Assembly: GCA_028285185.1 (NCBI GenBank) | Contig: JANQQD010000401.1 | Span: forward strand, 1 to 37,870 | Source: Anaerolineae bacterium | Lineage (GTDB): Bacteria; Pseudomonadota; Alphaproteobacteria; DSM-16000; Inquilinaceae | Direction: 5' to 3' | DNA length: 37,870 nt | Part shown: positions 14,968-23,409 of the stretch, piece after piece | Layout of the letters: each line of letters opens with the position of its first letter | Position numbering within the stretch: position 1 is the stretch's first letter | Notes under the pieces: model-generated | Seen by the model: only the letters and a program-made list of their open reading frames with translations | The model's database searches: none | What the model was told of the DNA's origin: nothing | Program-made: the position numbers and the translations under genes

Positions 14968-16239
14968 ATGGCGACGACAATGGCCGGCGTGGCGCCATGG
15001 CCCAATGGAACGGCTTCGCGGATCGCCGCGAACGAGGCAGGGTTCTCCGTCGGTCCCTGGCGGATCGAGCCTTCGGCGCGCGAAGCGCAGAACGGTGACG
15101 TCGTCCGCAGGCTATCGCCGCGGGCTCTCCGCGCACTCACGATGCTGGCTGAGGCTCAGGGCGCGACCGTCAGCCGTGCCGCGCTGCTCGACGCTGTGTG
15201 GCCGGATGTCCATGTCTGTGAAGAAAGCCTGACCCAGGTCATCACGGAGCTTCGCCGCGCTCTGGGCCGAAAGCATGCCGGCGAGGCTCTGATCGAGACG
15301 GTGCCCAAATGTGGGTACCGGCTGGGCCGCGCGGCCATGACCCGCCGGCCGAAGCGCGCCGAACCCAGTCCCGTTCACGACACGGACGGTAGCGCATCGC
15401 TAGAGGCGCATGTCCTGATGCTCGAGGCGCAGCGCCTCACCTACATCAAGGGCTTTGCGGCTGCAGAGGAGATCAGCTCGCTGATCGCCGAGGCGCGCGC
15501 TATCGCCCCGAATGACGCTTCCATCTGCGCCCGGTTCGCAACGTTGACCGCGATTGAAGCGGTGCATTGCAGCGTTCCGGCAGCACGTCTTGAGCAGGCC
15601 GCGAGCGCTGCACGTCTAGCGGCGCAACGACGGCCCGACTTGGCTGCCGCGCATGCCGCGCAAGGATTCATCGCCGCGAAACTCCACCGGGTAGACCAGG
15701 CGCGCGCGCATTTCGCGGCTGCCTTTTCGCTCGATCCACGGGATTCGGAAACGCATTACCTGGGCGCTTGTGCATTCTTCGGATTGGGTGAGGTGCGGAT
15801 TGCCGCGGCCCTGGGAGAGCGCGCCGCAACGCTGGCGCCGGATGACTATCGCCCGGCCTTCATCGCCGCGCGTTGCGCCGCGCGTCTTGGCGACATGGAG
15901 CGCGCGCGGGCCGCTGGGGTCAATGCGCTGAGACGCGTCGAAGACCGGCTGGTGGAGACGCCGGACGCACCGCGCTGGCATGCCGCCCGGTCTGCACTGC
16001 GGACGATGCTGGGCATGGAGGGCGAACTGCACCTATGGCAGCAGCGCGGCGCCAAGTATTTCTATGACGTCATCGCACCGGCGGAGGCCGGCGAAGTGGA
16101 CCTCGCGGTCGACGCGCTTGAGGCGCTTGTCGAAGGCGGCTGGCGGCATTTCGGATGGATCTGCGCCGATCCGGTTGTCGAGCGTATCGGGAGTGACTGG
16201 CGGTTCAGGCGGCTCTTGTCGAGCCTTGAGGCCGCGTAG
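14968..16239 (+). CDS. Winged-helix (CadC/ToxR-like) regulator with TPR-type repeats
   Basis: A 423-residue protein. Residues about 25-115 are an OmpR/ToxR-type winged helix: FSVGPWRIEPSARE, then RLSPRALRALTMLAE, then ESLTQVITELRRALG, and TVPKCGYRLG, where the final GYRL is diagnostic. After a short linker, residues 140-420 are alanine-rich helical pairs that look like tetratricopeptide repeats (for example AAAHAAQGFIAAKLHRVDQA and HYLGACAFFGLGEVRIA). There is no receiver domain. Unlike CadC there is no convincing transmembrane helix, so it should act in the cytoplasm. The likely start ATG 14968 has AGAAGAG just before it. It is not clearly tied to its neighbours. Confidence 0.82.
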   Translation: MATTMAGVAPWPNGTASRIAANEAGFSVGPWRIEPSAREAQNGDVVRRLSPRALRALTMLAEAQGATVSRAALLDAVWPDVHVCEESLTQVITELRRALGRKHAGEALIETVPKCGYRLGRAAMTRRPKRAEPSPVHDTDGSASLEAHVLMLEAQRLTYIKGFAAAEEISSLIAEARAIAPNDASICARFATLTAIEAVHCSVPAARLEQAASAARLAAQRRPDLAAAHAAQGFIAAKLHRVDQARAHFAAAFSLDPRDSETHYLGACAFFGLGEVRIAAALGERAATLAPDDYRPAFIAARCAARLGDMERARAAGVNALRRVEDRLVETPDAPRWHAARSALRTMLGMEGELHLWQQRGAKYFYDVIAPAEAGEVDLAVDALEALVEGGWRHFGWICADPVVERIGSDWRFRRLLSSLEAA

Positions 16240-16274
16240 CGACTACCGGCCAAGCGACGATGTCCGGAAATGGA

Positions 16275-16349
16275 TGGCTCCCCGGGCCGGATTCGAACCA
16301 GCGACCTAGTGGTTAACAGCCACCCGCTCTACCGCTGAGCTACCGAGGA
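16275..16349 (-). tRNA. tRNA-Asn (anticodon GTT)
   Basis: A 75-base tRNA including an encoded CCA. The acceptor stem TCCTCGG pairs with CCGGGGA (one T-G wobble) with discriminator G. The D arm is TAGCTCAGCGGTAGAGC, the anticodon loop CTGTTAA sits on a GTGG/CCAC stem giving anticodon GTT, and the T loop GGTTCGAATCC is standard. Confidence 0.96.
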
Positions 16350-16474
16350 CCATGTACAAACGGGCCGGCCCTGAAAGGCCCCGCCCGACGGCAAGCGCGG
16401 CTTATAGCAAATCGATCTTCGTGCGCCAACCGCGAATGACTATCTTCGATCACCCGTATGGCAGTTCTGTGACC

Positions 16475-17332
16475 TCACAGACAGCGGCGGTGGCGGTCGA
16501 GGCAGGTGGCCAGCACCTCGTCCGGATCGCGCTTCCACCAGGTCTCGGCGGAGAAGATTTCCACCTCTCTGAGGCCGTCATAGCCGGCGGCCGTCATCCA
16601 GCGGTGGATGCCGGCGAGATCGATGATGCCGTCGCCCATCATGCCGCGGTCGACCAACAGATCGCGCGTCGGCACCAGCCAGTCGCAGATATGGAAGGCC
16701 AGCAGACGCTCGCGCCCAGCCTCCGCGATCCGCGCCTCCAGGTCCGGATCCCACCAGACATGGTAGACGTCGACGGCAAGGCCCAATGCGCCGGTACGCC
16801 CTGGGTCCAGCTCCTCACAAAGCTCCAGTGCCTGGGCCATGGTGTTTATGCAGGCGCGCTCAGCCGCATACATGGGATGCAAGGGCTCGATCGCCAGCGG
16901 CATGCCGGCGGCGCGGGCATGTGCGAGGACGGCGCCGATGCCGTCGCGCACCATCGTGCGGGCGCCCGCGATATCGCGTGATCCCGGCGGCAGGCCGCCA
17001 ACCACCAGCACCAGGCACTCCGCGCCGAGCGTACGCGCGTCGTCGATAGCCCGCAGGTTGTCGTCGATAGCCCGCTGGCGGCCTGCGGCGTCGTCCGCTG
17101 GGAACATGCCGCCGCGGCAAAGGCCTGTGACCGTCAGGCCGCAGTCGCGGATCATGGCGGCCGCCTTGTCGACGCCGCAGATTGCCAGCTGGTCGCGCCA
17201 GGGCGCGATGCCGCCGATGCCGTGGCGTTGGCAGCCGTCGATGATCTGCTCCAGCGTCCACTGCTCGCGCACCGTCGCCGTATTAAGCGACAGCAGTCGG
17301 TCTTCGGGGTGCGCCGTGGCGACTTCCGTCAT
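16475..17332 (-). CDS. Sugar phosphate isomerase/epimerase-like TIM barrel (xylose isomerase-like)
   Basis: A 285-residue AP-endonuclease-2/xylose-isomerase-like barrel. Likely metal ligands are the Glu of LAIEPLHPM, Asp and His of LAVDVYHVWWD, His of FHICDW and Glu of REVEIFS. Such enzymes isomerise or epimerise sugars, inososes or keto acids, or dehydrate inosose (IolE-like). It is the last gene of a leftward four-gene operon, 6 bases after the Gfo/Idh gene. It is distantly paralogous to the operon's first gene at 19954-20793. Pairing with a dehydrogenase suggests action on a keto-sugar or keto-cyclitol, but the substrate is not visible. Confidence 0.83.
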   Translation of the reverse strand: MTEVATAHPEDRLLSLNTATVREQWTLEQIIDGCQRHGIGGIAPWRDQLAICGVDKAAAMIRDCGLTVTGLCRGGMFPADDAAGRQRAIDDNLRAIDDARTLGAECLVLVVGGLPPGSRDIAGARTMVRDGIGAVLAHARAAGMPLAIEPLHPMYAAERACINTMAQALELCEELDPGRTGALGLAVDVYHVWWDPDLEARIAEAGRERLLAFHICDWLVPTRDLLVDRGMMGDGIIDLAGIHRWMTAAGYDGLREVEIFSAETWWKRDPDEVLATCLDRHRRCL

Positions 17333-17338
17333 GCCGGG

Positions 17339-18490
17339 TCAGCCGGCCAGCTCGGGCACGCCGACCCAGCGGCGCTGGCACCAGCTCTCCAGGCCCAGCT
17401 CGGCCAGTTGTACGCCTTTTGCCCCCTCCAAAAGCGACCAGCGGAAGGGCGTGTCTTCCACGACATGGCGCAGGAACAGCTCCCATTCCGCCTTGAACGC
17501 ATTCTCGAAGGGCTGGTTGTCCGGCACTTCCATCCAATCGGCGTAATAGTCGATGGGCTGTTCCAGATCCGGGTTCCAGACCGGTTTCGGTGTGGTCTGC
17601 CGCGGCTGGACAACGCAGCGGCGCAGGCCTGCCACGGCCGAGCCCAGCGTGCCATCCACCTGGAACGTCACCAGGTCGTCGCGCCGCACGCGCGTGCACC
17701 AGCTGCTGTTGATATGGGCGATAATGCCGCCCTCGATCTCGAAGGTCGCGTAAGCCGCATCGTCGGTGTCGGCGTCGTAGGCGCGGCCGGCTTCGTCCCA
17801 GCGCTGGGGTATGTGCGTGGCGCCAAGGCAGCTGACCGCGCGCACGGACCCGAACAGATTGTCCAGCACGTAGCGCCAGTGGCACAACATGTCGACGATG
17901 ATGCCGCCGCCATCGGCCTTGCGGTAGTTCCAGGACGGGCGCTGGGCCGGCTGCCAGTCGCCTTCGAACACCCAGTACCCGAAATCGCCCTTCACCGAGA
18001 CGATGCGGCCGAAGAAACCGCTGTCGATCAGGCGCTTGAGCTTCAGGAAGCCGGGCAGCCACAGCTTGTCCTGCACCACGCCGTGCTTGATGCCGGCCGC
18101 CTTCGCGGCGCGGTAGACGTCCAGCGCCTCTTCGGTGGAGATTGCCGTCGGCTTCTCGCAATAGACATGCTTGCCGGCCGCGATCGCGCGCTTGACGTTC
18201 TCCGCGCGCAGATTGGTGCTGGCGGAATCGAAATAGATCGCGTTGGCCGGGTCGCGCAGTTCCGCTTCCAGATCGGTCGACCAGCGTTCCAGCCCGTGCT
18301 CCGTCGCGAGCGCCTGCAGCTTGGCTGCGTTGCGGCCGACCAGTACCGGCTCGGGCATCAGCCGGCGGCCGTCGGCCAGCGCCAAGCCGCCCTCCGCCCG
18401 GATCGCCATGATCGACCGGCCGAGATGCTGGTTCACGCCCATGCGGCCGGTGACGCCGTTCATGATGATGCCGATGCGCTCGGGTGCCAT
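17339..18490 (-). CDS. Gfo/Idh/MocA-family NAD(P)-dependent dehydrogenase
   Basis: A 383-residue two-domain dehydrogenase. The N-terminal Rossmann domain opens IGIIMNGVTGRMG, a variant of the usual GxGxxG. The family hallmark EKP is at residues 112-114 (VYCEKPTAI), which positions the catalytic lysine. The C-terminal open-faced sheet contains GGGIIVDMLCHWRYVLDNLFG, giving the D..xxH substrate-site pair. The family oxidises hydroxyl groups of sugars, inositols or sugar acids. It is 18 bases after the enolase-superfamily gene. A longer reading in another frame over the same DNA is a shadow. The GxxGxxG variation (NGVTGRMG) may reflect NADP preference but that is speculation. Confidence 0.88.
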   Translation of the reverse strand: MAPERIGIIMNGVTGRMGVNQHLGRSIMAIRAEGGLALADGRRLMPEPVLVGRNAAKLQALATEHGLERWSTDLEAELRDPANAIYFDSASTNLRAENVKRAIAAGKHVYCEKPTAISTEEALDVYRAAKAAGIKHGVVQDKLWLPGFLKLKRLIDSGFFGRIVSVKGDFGYWVFEGDWQPAQRPSWNYRKADGGGIIVDMLCHWRYVLDNLFGSVRAVSCLGATHIPQRWDEAGRAYDADTDDAAYATFEIEGGIIAHINSSWCTRVRRDDLVTFQVDGTLGSAVAGLRRCVVQPRQTTPKPVWNPDLEQPIDYYADWMEVPDNQPFENAFKAEWELFLRHVVEDTPFRWSLLEGAKGVQLAELGLESWCQRRWVGVPELAG

Positions 18491-18508
18491 GGAGGTTCTC
18501 TTTGTTGG

Positions 18509-19963
18509 TCAAGACGGGGTGGGAATGTCCGCCGGCTGCGGCATGGGCGCCATGGCGGCGAAGTCGGGCAGGGCGCCCGACGCATAGCCGGGCTGGTCCA
18601 GCGAGCGCAGGCTGATCCGCCCGCCGTCGATGATCAGCCTCACGCCGTGCGGCGTCTCGCGGTAGAGGTCGCGATGGGCGCGCACGAACGCGCCCTGTTC
18701 CGCCACGGGCGCACCGGCCATACCGGCGACATAGTGGTGGCCGTTGCGCTCCACATGCTCCAGCCCCAAGAGGCCGACCAGCGCCAGGTCCTGCTGGACG
18801 GAAATGCCGGCCTGGGTCGTCAGGTCCTCTGCCGACAGGAAATAGGGTCCGGTGCCTTCGGGTGTCTGCCAGTGGGCGACGCGCGCGGCGTTGAGGATCG
18901 AGCGGTAGAGGCCCTTGCAGGTCTTGCTGGAGATGCCGCGGTAGCCCAGCGCCGCGGCGCGCGGGAACACGTCCAGCCCGTCGTCGGACTCGTCGATCAA
19001 CAGCGGCCGGAACGCCGCAAGATCGGAAACGTCGTGGTCCAGCGCCGCAGCACGGCCGATCGGCTGTTCGATGAAGGCGATGGCGTCCACCAGCCGCGCC
19101 AGCCGACTGTCGCTGCGTATGGCGTCAAGGAATCCGGCGAAGGCATCGGCGTGGGCGTATTGCTCGTTGCCGTCCAGCGTAACCTGGTAGGGCCGGGTGG
19201 TGCGATCGAGGATGCTGGCGATAGCCGCCAGGCGGTCCCGGTCGGTGGCCGTGTCGCCTGAGACCTTGAGCTTGAACCAGTTGTGGCCGTAGGCGGCGAT
19301 CGCCTCCTCAAGGCTTTCCGGCAGGCCGTCGCCGATCCGCCCCCGGCCGTCGGCATCGGCCCGGGTCAGGGCGTCGACAAGGCCGACGGTGTGGCGCGCG
19401 GCAATGCTGTCTGCCGGCTGCAGGCCGGCGAGGAAGGCGGGAAGGTCGACAGCCTTCAGGTCCTGCGGCACGCCGGTGCCGTCCATGCCCATCAGGTTGC
19501 CGCGGATCGCGGCGGCGAAGCCGGCGCCCGCGGCGCGGCAGAGCGCATCCAAGAGCGCCCGGTCGATTAGCGCCGGGCCATAGCCGGCGACCAGGCGGTT
19601 CAGCCCCACCCCGGTGCAGGCGCGCATGTGGGGCGGGTAGACGCCGACATGGTGCTGCCAGGCGGTGCGCCGGTCCGTCTCCTGCAGATAGAGACTGCGG
19701 GCGGTCAGGATGGCGGCGCGCAGCTGGTCGAAATTCTGCTCGTTCGACAGGTCCGGCGACTTGTCGAACCATTTCGGCACCATCAGCTCTGCTGCGACGC
19801 CGATGGCGCGGTCGCCGGCCTCCGTCTCGATCTCCGCCCGCAGGAAAGCCTGCGGCGCCTCATGCAGCGTGACCACACCGAACCGGAACGGCAGGCGCAG
19901 GCGCGTCGGGCGCTCGAACGCGTCGATCGCGCGGATGGCGAAACGCGGTGCTGCTAGGCCCAT
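18509..19963 (-). CDS. Enolase-superfamily (mandelate-racemase-like) enzyme, unusually long
   Basis: A 484-residue enolase-superfamily protein; typical members are 350-420. The barrel residues are visible: KxK at Lys231/Lys233 (WFKLKVSG), metal ligands Asp264 (TLDGNEQY), Glu299 (AFIEQPI) and Asp324/Glu325 (LLIDESDD), and Lys347/Lys350 in SSKTCKGL. The extra length lies mostly in the capping domain (residues 50-200) and C-terminal tail. These enzymes abstract a proton alpha to a carboxylate, giving epimerisation or dehydration, so a sugar-acid dehydratase or epimerase is likely. Its start overlaps the stop of the upstream isomerase gene by 10 bases, so the operon context is firm. Confidence 0.84.
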   Translation of the reverse strand: MGLAAPRFAIRAIDAFERPTRLRLPFRFGVVTLHEAPQAFLRAEIETEAGDRAIGVAAELMVPKWFDKSPDLSNEQNFDQLRAAILTARSLYLQETDRRTAWQHHVGVYPPHMRACTGVGLNRLVAGYGPALIDRALLDALCRAAGAGFAAAIRGNLMGMDGTGVPQDLKAVDLPAFLAGLQPADSIAARHTVGLVDALTRADADGRGRIGDGLPESLEEAIAAYGHNWFKLKVSGDTATDRDRLAAIASILDRTTRPYQVTLDGNEQYAHADAFAGFLDAIRSDSRLARLVDAIAFIEQPIGRAAALDHDVSDLAAFRPLLIDESDDGLDVFPRAAALGYRGISSKTCKGLYRSILNAARVAHWQTPEGTGPYFLSAEDLTTQAGISVQQDLALVGLLGLEHVERNGHHYVAGMAGAPVAEQGAFVRAHRDLYRETPHGVRLIIDGGRISLRSLDQPGYASGALPDFAAMAPMPQPADIPTPS

Positions 19964-20793
19964 GTGAGCGCTTCCAGCAGGCCGCGGACATAGCCGGCGG
20001 CACGGGCGGCGGAGCCCGGCCCGTCGGGCCGGTAGTCGAACGGCTCCACCGACACGGTGCGGTCATAGCCGTGGGCGATCAGCCGCTGGAAGATGGGCGC
20101 GAACGCCTCGTCCCCCTGGCCCGGGCCCTGGCGGTTCTTGGCATTGACCTGGATATGGGCGATGCGCCCGGTAGGCATCCAGCGGTCCATCAGCTCCGGC
20201 ACCGGGAGTTCCTCGCTGCGCCCGGCCGACGAGGTATCGATCATGGTGGCCAGCCCCGGCTCGCCGAGCGTGTCCAGGATCTCTACGGCTTCAGCGACGG
20301 TGTTGACGAAGTTCGTCTGGTCCCGCGACAGCGGCTCGATGCAATAGAGCAGCCCAAGCTCCCGTGCCCGCGCTCCGGCGGCCGCGAAATGCTGAAGCGC
20401 CGTCTCCCGCCCCGCCGCTGCGGCCGCCGGATCCTCCGGCAGGCGCCGCTGCATGGGCGAACCATGCACCAGGATATCGCCGCCCAACTCCGCACACAGG
20501 TCGATGAGCCGCAGCATGACGCCGCGCGTAAGGTCGACTGTCTCGCGGTCCGAGCCAGTGATGCAAAGCCCGCCGGGTGCCAGCATCAGGAAGTGCAGCC
20601 CCGTCACCACCAGCCCCGAGTCTTCGACCGTCCTGCGCAGGGCGGCGGCATCTTGGACCGTCAGCTTGCGTGGGTCGTCGGTGACGGTGATCGGCGCGAT
20701 CTCCAGCCCCTCATACCCGAGGCCGGCAGCGAACCGGCACTGCTGATCAAAGGGCAGCGCCCGCAGCACCTCATTGCACAGGGACAGCCGCAT
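19954..20793 (-). CDS. Sugar phosphate isomerase/epimerase-like TIM barrel, first gene of operon
   Basis: A 279-residue TIM barrel of the xylose-isomerase-like family (DTE/IolE/hydroxypyruvate-isomerase group). Expected metal ligands are Glu of YCIEPLSRDQ, Asp of TMIDTSSAG, His of HIQVNAKN and Glu of VSVEPFDY; these four are the family's constellation. It starts at ATG 20793, after a region holding two short inverted repeats but no strong ribosome site. It leads the operon with the enolase-superfamily, Gfo/Idh and second isomerase genes. Two barrels of this fold in one operon suggest two successive isomerisation or epimerisation steps (inference). Confidence 0.86.
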   Translation of the reverse strand: MRLSLCNEVLRALPFDQQCRFAAGLGYEGLEIAPITVTDDPRKLTVQDAAALRRTVEDSGLVVTGLHFLMLAPGGLCITGSDRETVDLTRGVMLRLIDLCAELGGDILVHGSPMQRRLPEDPAAAAAGRETALQHFAAAGARARELGLLYCIEPLSRDQTNFVNTVAEAVEILDTLGEPGLATMIDTSSAGRSEELPVPELMDRWMPTGRIAHIQVNAKNRQGPGQGDEAFAPIFQRLIAHGYDRTVSVEPFDYRPDGPGSAARAAGYVRGLLEALTWA

Positions 20794-20795
20794 GG

Positions 20796-20826
20796 AGAGA
20801 ATCTCTAATAAGTAACCGCACAGTTA
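20796..20826. promoter_or_regulatory. Two inverted repeats upstream of the isomerase operon
   Basis: AGAGA-A-TCTCT (20796-20806) lies directly before the leftward start codon, and TAAC-CGCACA-GTTA (20813-20826) just beyond. In a GC-rich genome this AT-rich cluster is a plausible promoter/operator, for example for a GntR- or LacI-type repressor encoded elsewhere. The arms are short and chance is possible. Confidence 0.35.
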
Positions 20827-21157
20827 AAATTGCGGCAAGATGGCCGAGGCGTCAAGGGAGTCGGTTTCGCTGAGCCACCGAGCGTCTGTATTCGACTCAC
20901 TTGCCGACGGAAATTCCGCACGAAGCTATCTCAGGCTTCATCTGCTATTCGGCCGCCTTGCGGCGCGCCAGAGCCGGATCAGTTCTCACAAACGTGATGG
21001 GTTATGCCTTATGGCAATAATCGGAGTGTAGGCGACCTATAGGCGTTCTACAGCTTGTGATCCGTCGCGGACCGTTCGCCTGGCGAATGAAGTGATCGCG
21101 GTCAGCGCGGCCGGACATGCGCCTCAGAAGGCAATGACGTCCATGAACCAAAGTCCA
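20827..21157. other. Non-coding gap between two leftward operons
   Basis: About 330 bases without a supportable gene. Short open frames occur on both strands but none has a ribosome site plus family-like sequence. On the minus strand, around 20955-21008, a stop-bounded peptide ending ALARRKAAE resembles a protein C-terminus and may be a gene relic, but it is too short to name. I see no clear terminator for the Rieske operon or promoter elements beyond the repeats listed separately. Confidence 0.5.
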
Positions 21158-22237
21158 TCACGCATCGCCATACGAAGGCCCGCCAGTCGTTGGAACGAGA
21201 TGCAAGTCGTACTGCTCGACCGTTAGGCGCTGGGCGGCCGATATGACTGGATTGATTTCGACATTCCGCCGCTCCGGATCGCGCAGATAGGTCTGCTGCT
21301 CGCTCTCCATCATCTCGATGTCCTGAACGAGGAACGGCTTGACCAGGAAGCGCCAGAGGATGCGAGACAAGGGCTTCCGGATGCGCCGCACGAGCCATTG
21401 CGGCAGCCGGATCTGCAAGCAGAGGAAGCCGTAGGACTGGGTCTCGGTTGGGCCGACCGGCTGGCGCATGAAATAGTAGTTGGACTTCCCCGGCATGGTG
21501 TTCCGGCAGTGGGGGTAGTGGTATCCCACGACGATCTTCCGCCTGGTCTCTTTACCGGTGTCGCCGGCCAGCCCGAACAGTCGGGCGAGCCAGCCGTTGC
21601 GGAAGGTCACGTCGTACTCGGCCTTGATGGTCCGGCCGTCGCGTTCGAGACCGACCAGAACCGGGTCGTACCAGCCTGGCAGATCACGATGGAGATACCC
21701 GTGGAAGACATCCAGGGGGTTCTCGTTGACGACGCAGAAATGCGCCGGGAAGCGCGCGGGAACCTCTACGATCAGCCAGTTCGGGTCGCCGTACTCCGCG
21801 ATCTCCGGCACTGGCGATGCCTCGGCCAGGTCGGGGTCACCCGGGAAGACCCAGATGAGATTGTACCGCTCGTGCACGGGATAGCTGCGAACGCGAGCGC
21901 TCGGCAGCTTTTTCTGCTCAGGGTAATACGGAATCGAAACGCAGCGGCCTTGGCCGTCATAGCGCCAGCCGTGATAGGGGCAGACGACGCAGCCGTCGAC
22001 GACCTCGCCCTTGTGCAGGGCAACCCCCTTGTGCAGGCAGGCATCCTCCAGGGCGTGTGCCGTACCGTCGGCATCGCGATAGAGGGCGATGTGCTGTTGC
22101 CACAGGGTTGTCCGCTCGATCCGCCTGGGCTTCAGGCGGTCGGCCCAGGCAACGGGATACCAGTGATTGGGATTGATGCCGACGCTTCGAGAGCGGTTGA
22201 ACAGCTTCTGCGTCTTCAGGGCGTGATCGAGCTTCAT
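21158..22237 (-). CDS. Rieske non-heme iron oxygenase, second tandem copy
   Basis: A 359-residue Rieske oxygenase alpha-type subunit. The Rieske 2Fe-2S ligands are Cys67/His69 (ACLHKGVALHKG) and Cys86/His89 (CPYHGW). The mononuclear iron site is Asp176, His179, His183 (NENPLDVFHGYLH), which includes the electron-bridging Asp. The architecture resembles the pheophorbide-oxygenase/KshA-like group that acts on bulky hydrophobic molecules. No reductase or ferredoxin gene is adjacent, so electrons must come from elsewhere; the reductase-ferredoxin fusion at 7328-9427 is one candidate in this window. Its ATG overlaps the upstream paralogue's stop as ATGA. Confidence 0.9.
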   Translation of the reverse strand: MKLDHALKTQKLFNRSRSVGINPNHWYPVAWADRLKPRRIERTTLWQQHIALYRDADGTAHALEDACLHKGVALHKGEVVDGCVVCPYHGWRYDGQGRCVSIPYYPEQKKLPSARVRSYPVHERYNLIWVFPGDPDLAEASPVPEIAEYGDPNWLIVEVPARFPAHFCVVNENPLDVFHGYLHRDLPGWYDPVLVGLERDGRTIKAEYDVTFRNGWLARLFGLAGDTGKETRRKIVVGYHYPHCRNTMPGKSNYYFMRQPVGPTETQSYGFLCLQIRLPQWLVRRIRKPLSRILWRFLVKPFLVQDIEMMESEQQTYLRDPERRNVEINPVISAAQRLTVEQYDLHLVPTTGGPSYGDA

Positions 22238-23310
22238 GAGGCTGCCTGAGGGGCCAATAGGTTATCCGTGGTAACGGAACAATGATCTTGCGCGACGGTC
22301 ACACGGCGCAATGCGACGATGGCCGGATTGATCTCCACGCGGACCGCGCCGGGATCGTCGGCAAACGTCGCCTGCTCGCTCTCCATCATCCCTTTGTCCT
22401 GATCGAGAAAGCGTTTGAGCAGGAGCCGCCACAAGAGCACTGAGAGCGGCCTTCTGAGGGGACGCCACAGCCATCCGGGCAGGCCCGGCTTCAGGAACAT
22501 CAGCGAGAACGAGCGGGTTTCAGCCGGGCCAACCGGAAGTCGCATGAGGTAGAGCGCCGAGATGCGCTCCATGTGGTTCCGGTAGTGGGGATAGGTGTAG
22601 TCGATCGAAACCGTCCGCTGGCAGGTTTCGGTAGACGATTTGGCCAGACCGAGCAGTTTGGCCAGGCGGCTCCTGTAAGTGACCTGGTATTCCGCGACGA
22701 CACGTCCTTCCTCACGATCGAGCTTCGTCAGGATCGGATCGAACCAGCCCTGCAGATCCTTGTGCAAATGGCCGTGGAAAACATCCATCGTGTTCTCGTT
22801 GCAAATGGAGAAGTGGGCCCTGAAGTGCCCCGGGATCCTGATCATCAGCCAATTCGGGTCGCCGTATTCCGGCACTGCCGGCAGGTCGGCCCCGTCCGCC
22901 AGTGCCGGATCGCCGGGAAAGAGCCACACGATGCCGTGGCCTTCCCTGACCGGGAACGCGCGAACGCGTGCGCTTGGGCATTTGCGCCCCTCCGGCAGGT
23001 AGGGGATCCGAACGCAGCGTCCGAGCCCGTCGAACTCCCAGCCGTGGTACGCACAGACGATGCGGTCGCCCGCGACGGTCCCCTTGTGCAGCGCGACACC
23101 CTTGTGCAGGCATGCATCCTCCAGCGCGTGGAGCGATCCGTCCGACGCGCGGAACACCGCGATAGTCTGGTTCCAGACCGTGACGGGAACGGGCTTCGCC
23201 GGGCGGAACGCCTCGGACCATCCGACGGGGTACCAATGGTTCGGATTGATCCCGGCGTGCCGGATGGCGTTTCGGGTTTCCGAGACGGCAAGCTTCGGAT
23301 TTGAGTCCAT
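22234..23310 (-). CDS. Rieske non-heme iron oxygenase, first tandem copy
   Basis: A 358-residue paralogue of the next gene, with Rieske ligands at the same positions (Cys67, His69, Cys86, His89) and an iron site NENTMDVFHGHLH. The opening GINPNHWYPV and block HALEDACLHKGVALHKG are shared almost word for word, while the C-terminal halves diverge. This suggests different substrates or positions on one substrate. I chose ATG 23310, preceded by AGGGAG; a longer in-frame reading to 23640 lacks family sequence. The end overlaps the second copy by 4 bases, so the two are coupled and may form a hetero-oligomer. Upstream, 334 bases separate it from the SDR gene. Confidence 0.9.
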   Translation of the reverse strand: MDSNPKLAVSETRNAIRHAGINPNHWYPVGWSEAFRPAKPVPVTVWNQTIAVFRASDGSLHALEDACLHKGVALHKGTVAGDRIVCAYHGWEFDGLGRCVRIPYLPEGRKCPSARVRAFPVREGHGIVWLFPGDPALADGADLPAVPEYGDPNWLMIRIPGHFRAHFSICNENTMDVFHGHLHKDLQGWFDPILTKLDREEGRVVAEYQVTYRSRLAKLLGLAKSSTETCQRTVSIDYTYPHYRNHMERISALYLMRLPVGPAETRSFSLMFLKPGLPGWLWRPLRRPLSVLLWRLLLKRFLDQDKGMMESEQATFADDPGAVRVEINPAIVALRRVTVAQDHCSVTTDNLLAPQAAS

Positions 23311-23409
23311 GTCGAAGCTCCCTGACGCCGCGCCTCTGGCTCTTGCCGTGTGGGCGGACCTTGTCAGGTTAAGGTCTGGCACCAGAGCGCGTGAAGTGGC
23401 TTTCGACAG

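Noticed and set aside
16275..16349. tRNA-Asn as an integration site for a genomic island
   Set aside because: No integrase gene and no repeat of the tRNA 3' end is visible in the window. The neighbouring operon shows no clear difference in composition.
17222..19261. 679-codon open frame on the plus strand opposite the Gfo/Idh and enolase-superfamily genes
   Set aside because: It spans parts of three well-supported minus-strand genes and has no recognisable domain. It is a frame shadow caused by high GC at third positions.
20840..21031. 63-codon open frame in the gap after the isomerase operon
   Set aside because: No ribosome site and no family-like sequence. It may be chance.
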